The notes: generated by a model from the letters alone, not told the origin. Shown: positions 1 to 19,744, counted from the stretch's first letter. The stretch is DNA of 64,000 bases from Piromyces finnis (GCA_002104945.1 MCFH01000011.1:319501-383500), one strand, 5' to 3'. Program-made: numbers and translations.

Positions 1-1132
1 ATACACATCACATTAAATAACAAAAAAAAATATTTATTACATTAAAAAATAATAATAATTACTAGAAAATAATTTCTTTTCTTTTTTTCATAGTATAATT
101 CATTAATATTATTTTAATAATATATATAATAGAAAAAAATTTTAAAAAAATAATCTTTTTTTTTTTTTTTTTAATTTTTAAATTATTCATCCAAATTTTA
201 AATCTTTTTGAAAATATTATTTTTAATATAAAAAAAAGAATAAATTTTCCAATTAAGTTATGATAAAGTTGCCAATAAAATTTAAGTTTTTTAATTAAAA
301 AAAAAAAAAAAACAATTTCATCTAATTTTTATCAATTATAATTTTCAGATATAACAAAAAATGTTAAAAAATGATAAAGAAAAAATGATAAAAAAAAAAA
401 ATATTTATGATAACAATTAATTTTTTTTTATTTTTATCTCTATTTCTAACTATACTACCAAATCCTTTTTTTTTTTTTGACTTATTATGTGAAGTAAATT
501 TTTCTTTTTCTTTTTTTCAGTATAAATAATAACAAGGAATAATAAAATGTTACTTCAAATAATAAATTTAAAAGAAAATTATGGATTCCATAAATATATT
601 TTTTTACTATGGAACCATAAAATAATAATAATGAAAAATTCAAAAGTTTTATATTTTTTTAAAAACACTTTCTTTTAAATAAAATAGTTTATTATGAAAT
701 AAATTATGGTTTATTTTTATTAATTTTTTGCTTAATTATAATTATAATAATTAATTGTATGTGTATTTTTTTTTAAAAAAAAAAGTAATAAAAACAATTT
801 ATCTATTATTAAAATTGTCTTTTACTTTGATTTTTTATAAATTACATAGATGATTATTGTTTCTTTTTCTTTTTAAATATCTATTAATTATACATAAATA
901 AAACAAATAAATTCAGGTAACGCCCTTTAATAACATTTTAAAGAAATTATATATTGATAAAATTATTTATATAAATGTGTTGTTGCTTTTTATTTTTTCT
1001 TATTACTGATTGTTAGAAATTTAAATAATTTTGTTATAGAAATATTTCTTATTTTCTTTTTGTATCATCTTCCTTTTTTTTTTATGAAAATGAAAATCTA
1101 TACTTTATAAATTTTTATTATTGAATGTTTAT
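1..1132. other. A+T-rich intergenic region at left edge
   Basis: Downstream flank of the cystathionine gamma-lyase gene. It holds poly-A and poly-T runs and no reading frame or exon-like island that I could support. Confidence 0.6.
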
Positions 1133-2530
1133 TTAATGGTTCATCTTTCTCTTCTTGTTGGAAACTTCATTAGCAAGCTTTAAAGCTTGGTCAAGATCAT
1201 TAATAATATCTTCAGTTTCTTCAATACCAACAGAGAGACGAATAAGGGTATCAGTAATACCGAGCTTGGCTCTTTGTTCTGGTGGAACAGCAGCGTGAGT
1301 CATAACACATGGTAATTCACATAAACATTCAACTCCACCTAAACTTTCGGCTAAAGTGAAGATCTTTAAACTGGAAAGGAATTTGTTAGAGGTATCAAGG
1401 TTACCCTTAATTCTAATACTCATCATAGCACCAAAACCTTTCATTTGCTTCTTAGCAAGTTCATGTTGTGGGTGACTTTCTAAACCTGGATAGTAAACTT
1501 CTTCAACAAGTGGGTGAGCTTCTAAGAACTTAGCAACAGCTAAGGCATTCTTTTCATGTTGTCTCATACGAACAGCTAAAGTCTTAACACCACGGTTAGC
1601 TAAGTAACAGTCAAATGGACTTGGAATAGCACCAACAGAGTTTTGAATGAAGTGTAAACGTTCATTGATTTTTTCATTATTAGTAACAGCAATACCCATA
1701 ATGACATCAGAGTGACCATTAATATATTTACTAATAGAGTTGACACAAATATCAGCACCAAAAGTAATTGGGTTTTGGAAGTATGGACTCATGAAAGTGT
1801 TATCAACAACAACAATAATTTCATTGTTAATGCTCTTTACAGTTTTAACAATAGCTTCAATGTCAACCATTTTCATAGTTGGGTTGGTTGGAGTTTCAAT
1901 CCAAATAAGTTTGGTGTTACTCTTAATAGTACTCTTAAGAAGTTCTGAATCACTAATATCAATGAAAGAAGTTTCAATACCTTGAGTGTTGGCAACTCTG
2001 CTAAGGAAACGGTTAGTACCACCGTAAACATCATCAATACTAATAACATGATCACCACTCTTAAGTAAGTTAATAATAGCAGCAGTAGTTGCTGAACCAG
2101 AAGAGAAGGCAATACCTATATATATTTTTTTATTTAAATTGGATATTAATTATACATATAATCCATTATTTTTAAAAAACTTTGTAAATTCATTTTCTTA
2201 ACTAATCTATTTTGTAACATTGAATATAAAAAATTACCATATTTAGCACATTCTAATGAAGCGACAGCCTTTTCAAAACCATTTCTAGTTGGGTTACCAG
2301 TTCTAGAGTATTCAAAACCCTATTAATAAAATTTAATTCATTAATATTTTAAAATTTACATACATAACCATTTTTTATTATTTTTTAATATTTACAGTAT
2401 GAACACCAGCAGCACTTTGCTTGAAAGTAGTAGCTAAAGAAAGAGCTGGAATAACAGCACCGGTAACTGGGTCTGGTTCTTGACCAACGTGAATAGCACG
2501 AGTAGCGAAACCAAAGTTTTCTTCAGACAT
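1133..2530 (-). CDS. CYS3: Cystathionine gamma-lyase (PLP-dependent trans-sulfuration enzyme)
   Basis: Three exons (2530-2396, 2319-2238, 2115-1133) join in frame to 399 residues; human CTH is 405. Cys/Met-metabolism PLP enzyme, fold type I, expected to cleave cystathionine to cysteine, 2-oxobutyrate and ammonia in the cytosol. Visible marks: N-terminal FATRAIHVGQEPDP, the substrate-loop segment EYSRTGNPTRN, phosphate-binding SSGSATT near residue 78, PLP-ring Asp in DNTFMSPYFQ, and the Schiff-base lysine K202 in SISKYINGHSD. The C-terminal half (FTLAESLGGVE, then TLIRLSVGIE) follows eukaryotic CTH closely, which favours gamma-lyase over gamma-synthase or beta-lyase; these relatives cannot be separated with certainty by eye. 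Start is the first ATG, giving the usual family N-terminus. No targeting peptide is seen. Confidence 0.93.
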
Positions 2531-5421
2531 ATTTGTTATTCTATTAAATTAATTTTTCAAAAAATTGAAAATGATTTAAATGTTATTTTCCTTTTTAACT
2601 TATTTAAAGCTAAACTTCAAAACTAAATAAAATTTTGTATATTAAAAAAATATAACTTTTTTATGCTGATTCTACAACTATTATTTCTATTATTTTATAT
2701 CATTTAAAATGTTGATCTTATATCCTTTTTTTAAAAAACTTTTTTATAATTGATTATTAATTTGTCGATCTTACATTGATTCTTTATTTTGTTCTATTTG
2801 TTCCTTAGTATTTGTTGTTGTGCTTAACATATTTTTATTATTTATAATATTTAAATTAAATTGTATATTATTTTTTCTTAAATTAATGTTTACTTTTGGT
2901 AATATACTTTTAAAATTTAAGTAATTAAATTTATTTGTAATTCCAGCAACACTAAGCATATTTATAACTAAATTTTATTATATTAAAATAATATTCTTTA
3001 TTACTTTATATTTGTGATACAGTTAATTATTTCGATAAATAAAATTGTATTATATTAAAAATTTATTTTAACTAATTTTCTTTCCATATATTTATATTAT
3101 CTATATATTTTATATATATGGTTAATTTAAGGGATAATAATTGTTTAAAAAATAGAGAATAACTATTGGTTAAAAAATTTATCAAATAATTTTAAAAATA
3201 CTATGTATATAATATATTGTATTATATTGTATTATATATTATTTTATGATATAATATATAATAAAAATTTTATTGTAAAAATCTCAATGAGTGGTGAAAA
3301 AAAACCAGTAACAATAACCAGCAGCTTAAATTATTCAATATTTCTTATTTTTATTCTAATACTATTATCACTTTTTTTTTTTTACTAATTACTATTTAAT
3401 TTTTATGTTTATAGCTATTTTTTTTATTATTTTATATACATAATTACTTATAATTAATATATATTTACCTTTTTTTAGTTTGATTATTAAAAATTTTAAG
3501 TGAATCAAAATTATAGAGTATAAAAATATTATTATAAAAAATAAATATTATAAATATAATTATGTTATTTAAATAAATGATCAATATTAATAATATTTTT
3601 TTTACAATTTTATCTTATAATATACCTTGTTTTAAGAGATTTTTAATTAATAAAATTTCTAAACTAAAAAAAAAAAAGAAAAAATTTTACAATTTCCAAT
3701 TTTCAAATGCTTTTTTTTTTTCTGGATCTAAATTAACACATATTAGTTATATTGGTCGAAATTACAGCATCATTAGCCAATTAAATGATTGATCGTACTT
3801 TCCTTCAATTCATAAAATGAAATTAATTAAAAAAAGGAAAAAAAAAATTAATTAAATGAATAAATAACTATATAAATAAATAAATAAGAAGAAATTTAAA
3901 ATTACAAACTTTTATATAATTTACTACAATATGCAAAGTTAAGATTTAAAAAAAAATCAAAAGAATATAGGAATAGAATGTATAAATAACCAATATTTTT
4001 TGTATATGTTGACTTTTTTTAAACTAAAAAATAAAGTTAACTTTTTTTTTTAATTAAAATGAATGGATTTAAAAATTTGTTTAAATTACAATATATGTAA
4101 TATATGTAATATTGGCTATTTTTATATTATTATTATTAATATTACTAATATTTAAACATTAAAAAAAGCCATTAATAATGTTTCATTTTTTTAAAAAAAA
4201 GTTCAAATTATTAATGTAAATATAACGTATACATAGTAATATGTAATTTATTTTTATTTAAATAGTTTTTTAATTGTATTTGCATATTTGCATATATGCA
4301 GGTTTACATTATAATATAGACAAGTGTCTCCAGAAGTTTATTTTTCTTTAAAAAAAAGTAAGCATTAGTTTCTTTTGTTGGTATTTCCAATTTTATTTTT
4401 TTTTTGTGGATACTATTCTTCTTAATAACTCTTACAGAATTTACTTTTAAAAAATATATATTAAAATAAATAATAATGAATTTTTAAAATACAAACATTA
4501 TTCCTAAATATAAAAATATATTATTTATATCAATACGTAATATTCTATGGTTGAATAATAATTAAAAACTAATTGAATTTTACATAAATGATATTATACT
4601 GCTCTACTAATTAGATTTAATAAAAAAATATATATTATTTATTAATGATTATTCATCAAATACATATTAAATATTAAAATATATGATATTTAAGAAAAGA
4701 AAATATACAAAGCATCACCTTCATTTAAAAATATTTAAAGTAGGATAAAAAAAATAATAAAATAAAAACATTACTTTAATAATTAAAACGATGATAATTT
4801 CCACCATATATTTTATTATTTACCCAAAGTCATTACATTTCTAATTGTATATGAATGTAATGTTAATGTCTGATATATAAAAATACATTAAAATATTAAT
4901 ATTATTACATTATATGAATTAGATATATGTCCTAAAATAATAACTGTGATTTAATAAATATAAAATATGATGTATAAAGTTTTTTTTAAAAAAGAAACAA
5001 AATGCCTCCAATAATACCATTTTTAATAATTAGGAATTGTATATATAAAATAAAATAATAAGTTCATAATTACTTATATAGTTTATTTTATATATTAATT
5101 GTTATGTTTACCACAACAACACAATACAACAAGTAAACTACTAAAATTTTTAAATGTCAACTTTTTCATTTATTATAATGAATAATGAAATTTATTTAAT
5201 TTACACATTCATACATTTACTTTATTTTTATTTAAATAAATTAATATATTACAATATACTATAATTAATTTCAATATATGATCAATGATTTCTAAATAAT
5301 AATAAATTAAATTCAAGGTCAACTAATATTACAACATCAAAATATATTAAAATTAAAATTAATCGAATTTATATTTGGATAAATTACTTAACATTAGTTA
5401 ATCGTTGCTTTAAAAAGGAAT

Positions 5422-5457
<36 letters not shown>

Positions 5458-6634
5458 GGATATAAAACAATATTATAAAAAACAAATTGGGTGTGAAGAA
5501 CTTATCTTTTTTTTTTTAAATATTTTTATAATTAAATAAATTAAATACATATAATCTATCAACAGACATAGAACAATTTAATCCAATAGAAAGTATTATT
5601 AAAATATATTTATTCGTACTTGGAATGAAATGAAACAATATACGAAATGTTAACTATAATCATGAAACATGGGATATTTAAAAAAAAATAGAGTAAAAGT
5701 TATTTTGATTCATCTAAAAAATAATATAAATAAAATTACTATTTTTTATAAACTTTTTATAAACCATTTTATTTATTATAACTAAATTTAATATTTATTA
5801 AATAAATATATTCATTTATTATTTATTTAATTATAAAAAACATTACTACCATTATTATGCTAATAAAAATAAATGCTCAATTAAATATCATAATTATCAT
5901 ATTTCAATTAGTTACATAATGATTATTCATCCAAAAGCATCACATTTATTGAATAATAAACCAGATACTTTTTTTTATACATAATTCTGAAATATACAGA
6001 ATTTTAGTTTATTTTTATTTTTATATTTTATAAAAGAAAAAAAAGAAATAGAAATAAAAAAAATTTTAGGGCATAAAATTAATAAAAGAAAATTTCTTAA
6101 AAAAAAAGTCATTGTATTATTAATGTTTGAATTGAAAATATTAAAAAACAATTACAAATTAAAATAAAAATACTTTACTTTTTTTTATTAAACTATTTTA
6201 AAAATGTATTTTTTATATTATAATTTTATTGGTAATATATATTAGTATCATTATTTTCTCTTTATCTTTTTTAATTATCAACCATTTTCTTTTGTTTAAA
6301 CTCAAATTTATCTTTTTGTGTAGAATAAATTTTGAAATTTTAAAATATGAACCAAAGTAGTAATTTTTGAATTTAATAATTTATTAATATTTAAAGTTTT
6401 TAAATTTAAAATTTTCAGAATTAATTGGAATTTATTTTTTAAATTTTCCGAAACATTTCTCTTAATACTATCATAATCTTTTTAAATCTTTTATATCTTT
6501 ATTTCAATATTTAATTTGATATAAATGCACAATATCATTATTACAATGTTACAACAATACTAATAGCAATATTATAGAAATAATTTAAATACTAATGAAT
6601 ATTATTTATTAAAAAAAATATTATATATTAAAAT
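2531..6634. other. Gene-poor intergenic region
   Basis: About 4.1 kb of very A+T-rich sequence between the divergently oriented CYS3-like gene and the Asn-rich protein gene. It should include both promoters, but no motif could be assigned. Apart from a possible 33-codon frame at 3287-3388 and some open but featureless stretches, nothing is supported. Confidence 0.6.
3287..3388 (+). CDS. Possible small tail-anchored membrane peptide (33 aa)
   Basis: The frame starts MSGEKKPVTITSSLNYS and then has about 16 hydrophobic residues ending in Tyr just before the stop. A short polar head followed by a C-terminal membrane segment is the layout of small tail-anchored proteins. The head is locally richer in G+C (GTGGTGAAA, CCAGTAAC, CCAGCAGC) than the flanks. 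I do not recognise a family. It could also be the first exon of an unseen gene, or chance in A+T-rich DNA, where hydrophobic frames are common. Confidence 0.2.
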   Translation: MSGEKKPVTITSSLNYSIFLIFILILLSLFFFY

Positions 6635-12647
<6,013 letters not shown>

Positions 12648-13473
12648 GCTATTACTATAACTAACATTTTATTTTTTGAATATCAATTTGCTTATTTTTA
12701 ATAATTAAAATTAGTCTCTGGATAAAAATAGTATAAAATTAAATATTATAACATTTCTTTTTATTTATAAATGATATTATTTATTGAGTGATAATAATAA
12801 TTAACTCTACTACAATAAATTATCAGATTAAATATAATAATTCCAATCCATACTATCTTTCATTATACTAATAATATTAAAGAAAAATGTATAATATAAT
12901 AAATAATAATAAAAAAAATTAAAAAATAATTAATTTCATGTTTTATACAATTTTTAGGTTTTCTTTCTTTTTAATATTATATTATTATATACATATATAA
13001 TGATTTAATAATATTATTATATCAATATATTATATTAATATTATATCCTAACACTCTTTTAATTAAATAAAAAAAACATAAAACAATTTGAATACTTTTG
13101 ATAAAAAAAATTTTTTACAAACTTTATTTACTAGCTATATAAATGTCAAACTACTATATAAGTATTAAATTGATTATCTATCAAGTTTTAATGATTAAAA
13201 AAAATAATATAAAAGTGTACTTTTTTATTTTTATTTGTATTGTATTTTATATTTGAGCTTAAATATAATAAAATAATAAATAAAAAAAATAATTCATTTT
13301 TTTAACATTTTTTTTAATCAGAGAAAATAAATATTAAAAGAAATATTTATATATATATATATATTTTTCTTTTTTTCTTTTTCTATAATATATTCATTTA
13401 TTTTTATATTTTTATAATATATAATAGTTTGGTTAATAAAATATTTCATTATTATTATTTTTTTTTAACATAC
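12648..13473. other. Intergenic region between two plus-strand genes
   Basis: 3' flank of the Asn-rich gene and promoter region of the deacetylase gene. It is A+T-rich with TA and poly-T runs; no coding or RNA feature is seen. Confidence 0.6.
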
Positions 13474-14670
13474 ATGTATCAAATACTTGGATTTACATTT
13501 TTAATATTTGGTATTTTAATTGGTAATAATAAAAAAAGAAGAAAAAAAAAATTTTTTTTATTTAATATTTAAAATTTTAATGAATAGGAAATATTAATTT
13601 TATATTATATTATTTATATTTATTACATTAATTTTAGGTAAATCGTTAACTAATTACAATTCTATAACAATTAATTCAACATCAAAAAATATCACTGAAT
13701 TTAAATCTAATAGGAAAGCCCCGGTATTTACAGATTGCTTAAAACCTGGACAAGTTGTTTTAACCTGTAATATATTAATATATATATAAATATGTATTAT
13801 TTTTATTAGAGTAAAAAAAATGGAATAATTTAAATTATTATATATAAATAATCTTATTATATTTTAACAACTATAGTTGATGATGGACCTAATCCTGAAA
13901 CTACCCCAATAGCTTTAGAAATGTTAAAAAAATTTAAAATTAAAGCTACTTTTTTTATGAATGGTATAAATTATGGTAATCTTGAAACAGATCCTACATC
14001 TATTGAATTAGTTAAAAAAGTGTATTTAGAAGGTCATGATATTGGATCCCATACGTATTATCATAAAGATTTGTTTCAGGCATTAAAAGATAATACTATG
14101 AAATTTAATATTGAAAAAATGTCCATGGCTCTCTATCAAATTTTAGGGAAAAAACCAGCATTCTTTAGGCCTCCTAATGGCAACGGTGGATATGAAGAAG
14201 TTGATCCTATAGAAAAGGAAATGAACGATATCATACAAAAATATTTAGGTTCTCAAGGCTATAATATCATTATGTGGAGTGCGGATACTAATGATTGGAA
14301 ATTTAAAGATGATATAGATGCAATAATACAACACTTAAACGATGAACTTCAAACAGCCAATGCATCGCCTCAAACTCATAGTTTTATTACTTTATTACAT
14401 GATGTACACCCAACTACTGTTAATATAGTACTTCCTAAGGTAATAATGTATTTTCAAAATCTTGGGTATACCTTTGTATCACTTTCTGAGTGTATTGGTG
14501 TATCACCATATCAAGACATAATTAATTCTACAAATTCGGAGTTAATTACCCTCAAGAAAGATTTTAATTTTATTTCATCAACATCAAAGTCTATTAAAAG
14601 CAAATTAATTATTCTTAAAGATATTATTATTTCAATATTAATTTTTGTTTTTTATCGATATTCCCAATAA
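13474..14670 (+). CDS. Polysaccharide (chitin) deacetylase, NodB-type, secreted or membrane-anchored
   Basis: Three exons (13474-13522, 13638-13766, 13877-14670) give 323 residues. The first 17 residues (MYQILGFTFLIFGILIG) look like a signal peptide. The carbohydrate esterase 4 motifs occur in order: TFDDGP (59-64, catalytic base and metal Asp), SHTYYH (metal His 118 and 122), RPPNGNGG (from 157, where RPPYG is usual), DTNDW (196-200) and LLHDVH (232-237, catalytic His). The enzyme should remove N-acetyl groups from chitin or a related polymer in the cell wall or on plant substrate. The C-terminus ends in a hydrophobic stretch followed by RYSQ, consistent with a membrane anchor or GPI signal, so wall or plasma-membrane location is likely. 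Substrate cannot be read from sequence; acetylxylan is an alternative. Confidence 0.88.
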
Positions 14671-16240
14671 TAATTTTTTTAATGAAATAAATATTAAAAA
14701 AAATTTTTCACATATCTTTTTCTTTCTAAAAAAAAAAAACTATATATATAATAAATTATTATTGATTTGAATTATCGTACATTATTATTTTTATAATTAT
14801 TATCATCGAGTGTAGTTATTTAAAAAAAAAAAAAAAAAAAAGCAAAAAACAATAAATAAATAAATAATAATTATAATAATAAAAATTTGTGATATATTCA
14901 TTACATATATTTTAGTAAAATGAAAAAGTTTTAATTTACATTTTTTCTTTAAGAGATAGTACAAATCATGAAAATTTCTTGGACATTATCAAATATTAAG
15001 ATATTTGTCATTTTATAAATAAAATTGAAAATTGATTTTATTTCAAAAAAAAAAAAATAGTAAAATAAATTATTATTTATAAATTATTTCTACTATTTAT
15101 CTAAAATTCTATATATAATATTTAATGTATAGAAATAGATCATTTTATATTCTAATGTTTTACTATTTTTTACATTGATATTGATAAATATAATGATATA
15201 TTATTTATTTAATTACCTTAAAATAATAATGACAGTTCATATTTTTTGTATCTTTAAAAAATAGAACATTTTTATAATAGAATATTCTAAATTTATATTA
15301 ACTTTTAATTTATTTATTTTATATAAAATAATCAAACTTTTTTAATTATTAATTATTGAAATATGATCAAAAATACTCATAATATTTAGTAATAGTTTAA
15401 AAATACTATTTTATAGTCATTCAATTAAAAAAGTAAAAAACCTTAATACGACTAGAAAGAATTATAAATGTTGATTCATCCTCACATAATAATCAATATA
15501 TAGAAAGATTAAAAAGTTTTATGTGTAGTTTTTAAATTGTTAATTTAATTTATTGAAAAAATATATTAAATTAGCAGCTTGCATGTAAATTTTCTACTTT
15601 TTATGATCCAGGAATGCAGCTAATAAACTATAAATGGAAGACTTTTTTACTTACATTTTGCTATTTAAACTACTAAAAATCATTGTTCATGCATATTCTT
15701 AGAACATGTGAATTACTAATACATTACCAATTATTATTGATATATAATTACTTTTAACAAATATAATTAATAAATATTTTCTATTCTTATTTCATTTTAG
15801 AAATTTAGAAATTACATCTATATAATTTTTTTTTCATTATTAAAAATAAAAAATATACAAGATAAAATAATTATTTCTTTAAAAAATCAAATTTAATATT
15901 ATATTATATAATTCTTTTTTTATATTAATATATATTATATATGTGTCTTATACTAAATATTTTTTAATTACAAATATAATAATATTACACATATCAAAGA
16001 AATATATATTAAGTAACAGCTATAAAATAATATAATCTCTAAAATTAGACAACTCTTAATACAAAATTATTTCTATTATAAATAATAATTTTTTCTTTTT
16101 TTCTGTTAAAAGGTTAAATATTTAAATATTAAAAAAGCTTAATGTACAATTATTTATTATTTAATTTAATTAAATGATCCATTTAAATTTTTATTAATAT
16201 ATATATCTTTTAAAAATTAAATAAATAAAAAAATAGATAA
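14671..16240. other. Intergenic region
   Basis: About 1.6 kb of A+T-rich sequence. A slightly more mixed stretch near 15570-15720 has no frame or homology I can name. Confidence 0.55.
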
Positions 16241-18093
16241 ATGGGTGTACCGAAAATTCCTAAAGCAATTGCAAAGGCATTAAAAGATTATAACAATGAA
16301 ATTGAAGTATTTTCCACTAATTCAGTTAGTGGAGGTTGTATTAATGAAGCTTTTCACTATGTAACCAATAAAGGTGATTTCTTTGTTAAAGTAATTTTTG
16401 ACCATGAACAAATTTATTTTATTTTCTTTTATAAATTATATTTTCATACTTTCATACACAACTATATAAATAATTATATTATAATATAAACGCTTTTTTT
16501 CTTTTTCTTTTTCTTTTCTAAAAAACATTATGTAAAAATATGATTTTAACTTTTTTTTTAAAAAATATTCTCATATATATAAACATTATTAAAAATTAAA
16601 ATTACAAACAATAATTTTATTTTTTTTTTTTTTTATTAAAAAATAAATAACAATGCTGATTCAAAAAAACAAACAAACAAACAAAAAAAAAAAAACAATT
16701 TAAATAACAAACCCATAACTATTGTATAACAAGATAAATAAAAGTAATGATGCCTATGATATGTTTATGGCAGAGAGTAAAGGTCTCGAAGAAATTAATC
16801 GTGCCGTTCCAGATTTTGGTCCAAAACCAATTTACTTTGACTATTTAAATGAAAATAAAAAAGGAGGTGCTTTCCTTATTACTACCTACATTCATCTTAC
16901 TTCAAGTAGTTCTCGTGAAATTCAAGTTGAATTAGCAAAGCGTTTAGCTAAAATGCATACTTTTGTTCCACTTAATTTAAAGTATGGTTTTAGCGTTTCT
17001 ACTATGTGTGGTAGTACTCGCCAAGATAATTTTTATGAAGAAAGTTGGGTTGAATTTCTTAAAAAAAGAAGATTTATACCAATTATTCATCATTGTATTA
17101 GTGTTTCCAGTAATCCAAAAAAATTAAAGGAAAAAGGTGACTTTTTAATTAAAAATTTAGATATCTTATTTAAAGACTATGTTCCACAACCAGGTCTTAT
17201 CCATGGTGATTTATGTAAGAGAATAATATATATTTATTGAATTTTGAAATGTATATTTATAAATATAGAATCAATGTATAATTCAATTCATTTAATTTAT
17301 TTTTAAAAAATTAATAATTTATTATATAATTTATATTAAAACTTTTTTTTTTTTTTTTTTTTTAAAAAAATATATTAATATATTATTATTTATATAATAT
17401 AAATACTTTCAGGGAGTGGTAATTGGGGTGTTAACTCAAGTAAGTTGAAAAGCTTTTTTAAATGTTATTAGTAAATATACTATTTACCAATAGCATAAAT
17501 ATTTGCAGTATATAAAACTAAAATATATATATATATAAATTAAAAGTATGAAAAAAAAAATTTATTTAAACAATATTAATATTTTTTTTTACTTTTACAA
17601 CCAGAAACTGGAAAACCTGTTATTTTTGATCCAGCTGTAACTTTTGTAAGTAAAAAAAAAAAAAAAAAATTAATCCTAATTTACAATGTAATATCATTTC
17701 ATTTCTAAATAATTATTTTTAACTTTTTTTTTTTTTTTAAAAAAAAATAAAGGGTGACCATGAATATGAATTAGGTATAATGCGTATGTTTGGTGGTTTT
17801 GGATCATGTAAGAGCTTTTTTTTTTTTTGGATATATTAACATTTAATAAAATATATTAAATATATATATATATTTTTTATAAATATATTTATATAGACTT
17901 TTACGAAGAATATTTCAAACATTTCCCAAAGAAAAAAGGTTTTGAAATGCGTATGAATTTATATGAACTTTATCACCATCTTAATCATATGCACCTTTTC
18001 GGTAGTGGTTATGAATCATCAGCTATGGCATTACTTTACGTAATTAATAAGCATATTGAAACAGCATTAAATGAATCTGATTATATATATTGA
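16241..18093 (+). CDS. Fructosamine-3-kinase-like protein (ketosamine kinase family)
   Basis: Six exons (16241-16390, 16734-17214, 17413-17439, 17605-17645, 17753-17807, 17897-18093) give 316 residues, close to human FN3K (309). The kinase fold shows the Gly-containing loop VSGGCINEAFHY, the ATP-contacting Lys in FFVK at the end of exon 1, the catalytic loop HGDLWSGNWG (residues 207-216, Asp 209) and the metal-binding Asp in VIFDPAV (about 228). The family phosphorylates fructosamines or ribulosamines on glycated protein or small amines, leading to deglycation. The 27-nt and 41-nt exons are unusually small, but each sits on conserved motif sequence and keeps frame. No targeting signal, so probably cytosolic. 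Start is the first ATG and gives the usual short N-terminal helix. Confidence 0.9.
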
Positions 18094-18652
18094 AATAATA
18101 ACACTTAAAAACACAAACTTGCTTTTATGTAGATTGTAAAAAAAAAAAAAAAAAAATTAATAAAATCTATAATAGTTTATTTTTATAGTAGTTACTTTAT
18201 ATTTTTATTAATTAAATATTTATATTTTAAAGTTTCAATAATTTCTTTTTTTTTTATTTCTTTATTGTTATTGTTTAATTTTATAAATATTAATTTGTTT
18301 TTTGTAATAATAAACAAAAACAAAATAAATACAATTATATACATAGAATTAAAAAATCATCTAAATTACTATTATAAAATAATTTAATTTTTTATTATTC
18401 TTTTTTTTTTTTTTTGAAATATATTTAATAATCTATATGCTTTATTAGTATTATTATTTAATTTTTTATGATTAATCTTATTCCTTTCTAAATAATAATA
18501 ATTATAAAAATAAATAAAACCTTTATTATAAATAATTAATTCCTAAAATATATTAAATAATCTAGCATAATGATTTTATAAATATATTATTATATGTTTG
18601 AATAAATCAAAAGTTCGATAGGGTAAAAAATTATTTTGTAATTATTATTTTT
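18094..18652. other. Convergent intergenic region
   Basis: Lies between the 3' ends of the kinase (plus) and the membrane protein gene (minus). Only A+T-rich sequence with poly-T/poly-A runs, presumably holding both polyadenylation signals. Confidence 0.6.
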
Positions 18653-19744
18653 TTAATACATCTTGTTGAATCTTCCTCCTCCGTTTGAAGCATTACTATA
18701 GAAATCAAGATTATTTCTTTGAGGTGATGATCCGTAAGATGCATTTGTGAAAAAATCAAAGTTATTTCTTTGTGGTGATGTACTATAACTCAAAGAAGCA
18801 TTATTGTAGAAATCTTGAAGTGTAGTGTTTTGAATACTACTATTAATATAAGTAATATTAGTATCATTATATGAATAATCATATGGGGCAATATTTGAAA
18901 TAGTAGAATGTTGTGATCTGTTGGTACTATGATTACGTGAAGAATGTGAATGTTGAGAAGTGTATGATTTACCTTCATTAGAATTATTTAATGTTGAATT
19001 CTTTGATCCACTATTGTTTCCAAATACATATCTACTGTTGTAATGATCAGTAGCTTTTATTTTATAAGTAATTTGGTTTCTAGAATTTCTTGCATTTTTT
19101 GAGTTCTTTTCGTTTGCTTTCTTTATCATTTTTATACCATAAACAATTAAACCGGTAATAATGATTACACCAGTAATACCAGCAAAAACTAAGAAAAGTG
19201 GGACACCATTATTATCTTTAGCCTATTTAAAATTATTTTATTATTTACAAATTAATATTTTATTCTTTATATTATTTTAAACTTTTTTTTTTTAATATTT
19301 TTATTTACTTTGTAAAATACTTACACCTTCCTTTTGAGCACGAGTTTGACCAGCTTTAGAAGTTTCATCAATTTGAAACTTTGCATTTATTGGAATTTTT
19401 AAATCATTACTATTTTCTATATTTTTATCTTCAACAATTTGTGTTTCATTTAAAATACCAATTATACATTTTATATCTTCTCCTTTTTCTTCATATTTAT
19501 AAAAAACACTATCTGGTTCATTATTAAATATATTTAAACATTCTTCTTTTGATATGCTTGTTTTTATTATTTTTTGATTAAATATGGTATTATCTTCTAT
19601 TTTGTCATAAAAATAACAAAGATTTGTACTTTTGTGGTATTCTACTACTTTGCAATTTGAAATTATTTTATTACAATAAGTGAAACATTCCTTTGGGTCA
19701 ATAACCTTTTCTTGTTTAACATCATTCATATGTTGGATATGCAT
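18653..19744 (-). CDS. Single-pass membrane protein with PAN/apple-like Cys domain and repeated tail
   Basis: Two exons (19744-19325, 19222-18653) give 329 residues. The N-terminal half has a Cys pattern like PAN/apple modules (ECFTYCNKI, NCKVVEY, NLCYFYD). After the intron comes one membrane segment (VPLFLVFAGITGVIIITGLI), a basic flank (KMIKKANEK) and a Ser/Asn/Gln-rich cytoplasmic tail. The tail ends in three related segments built on DFYNNAS, SPQRNNFDFFTNAS and SPQRNNLDFYSNAS. I expect an extracellular N-terminus and cytosolic C-terminus, but no signal peptide follows the chosen ATG. The true start is probably in an upstream exon that I could not place, so the model may be 5'-incomplete. 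Function unknown; PAN modules bind protein or carbohydrate. Confidence 0.7.

Noticed and set aside
1712-2112. Plus and minus frames overlapping the cystathionine gamma-lyase gene
   Set aside because: Shadows of the highly conserved sense coding sequence.
2720-2728. ATATCCTTT, the U12 donor consensus, in intergenic DNA
   Set aside because: No exon precedes it; nine bases of this composition are expected by chance.
3577-3792. 71-codon plus-strand frame
   Set aside because: Lys-run and Phe-rich composition expected by chance; no family resemblance or splice context.
4300-4450. Open minus-strand stretch of about 46 codons (begins VNSVRVIKKNSIHKKK)
   Set aside because: No start codon, no clear splice sites and Lys/Asn/Ile-biased content usual for random frames here.
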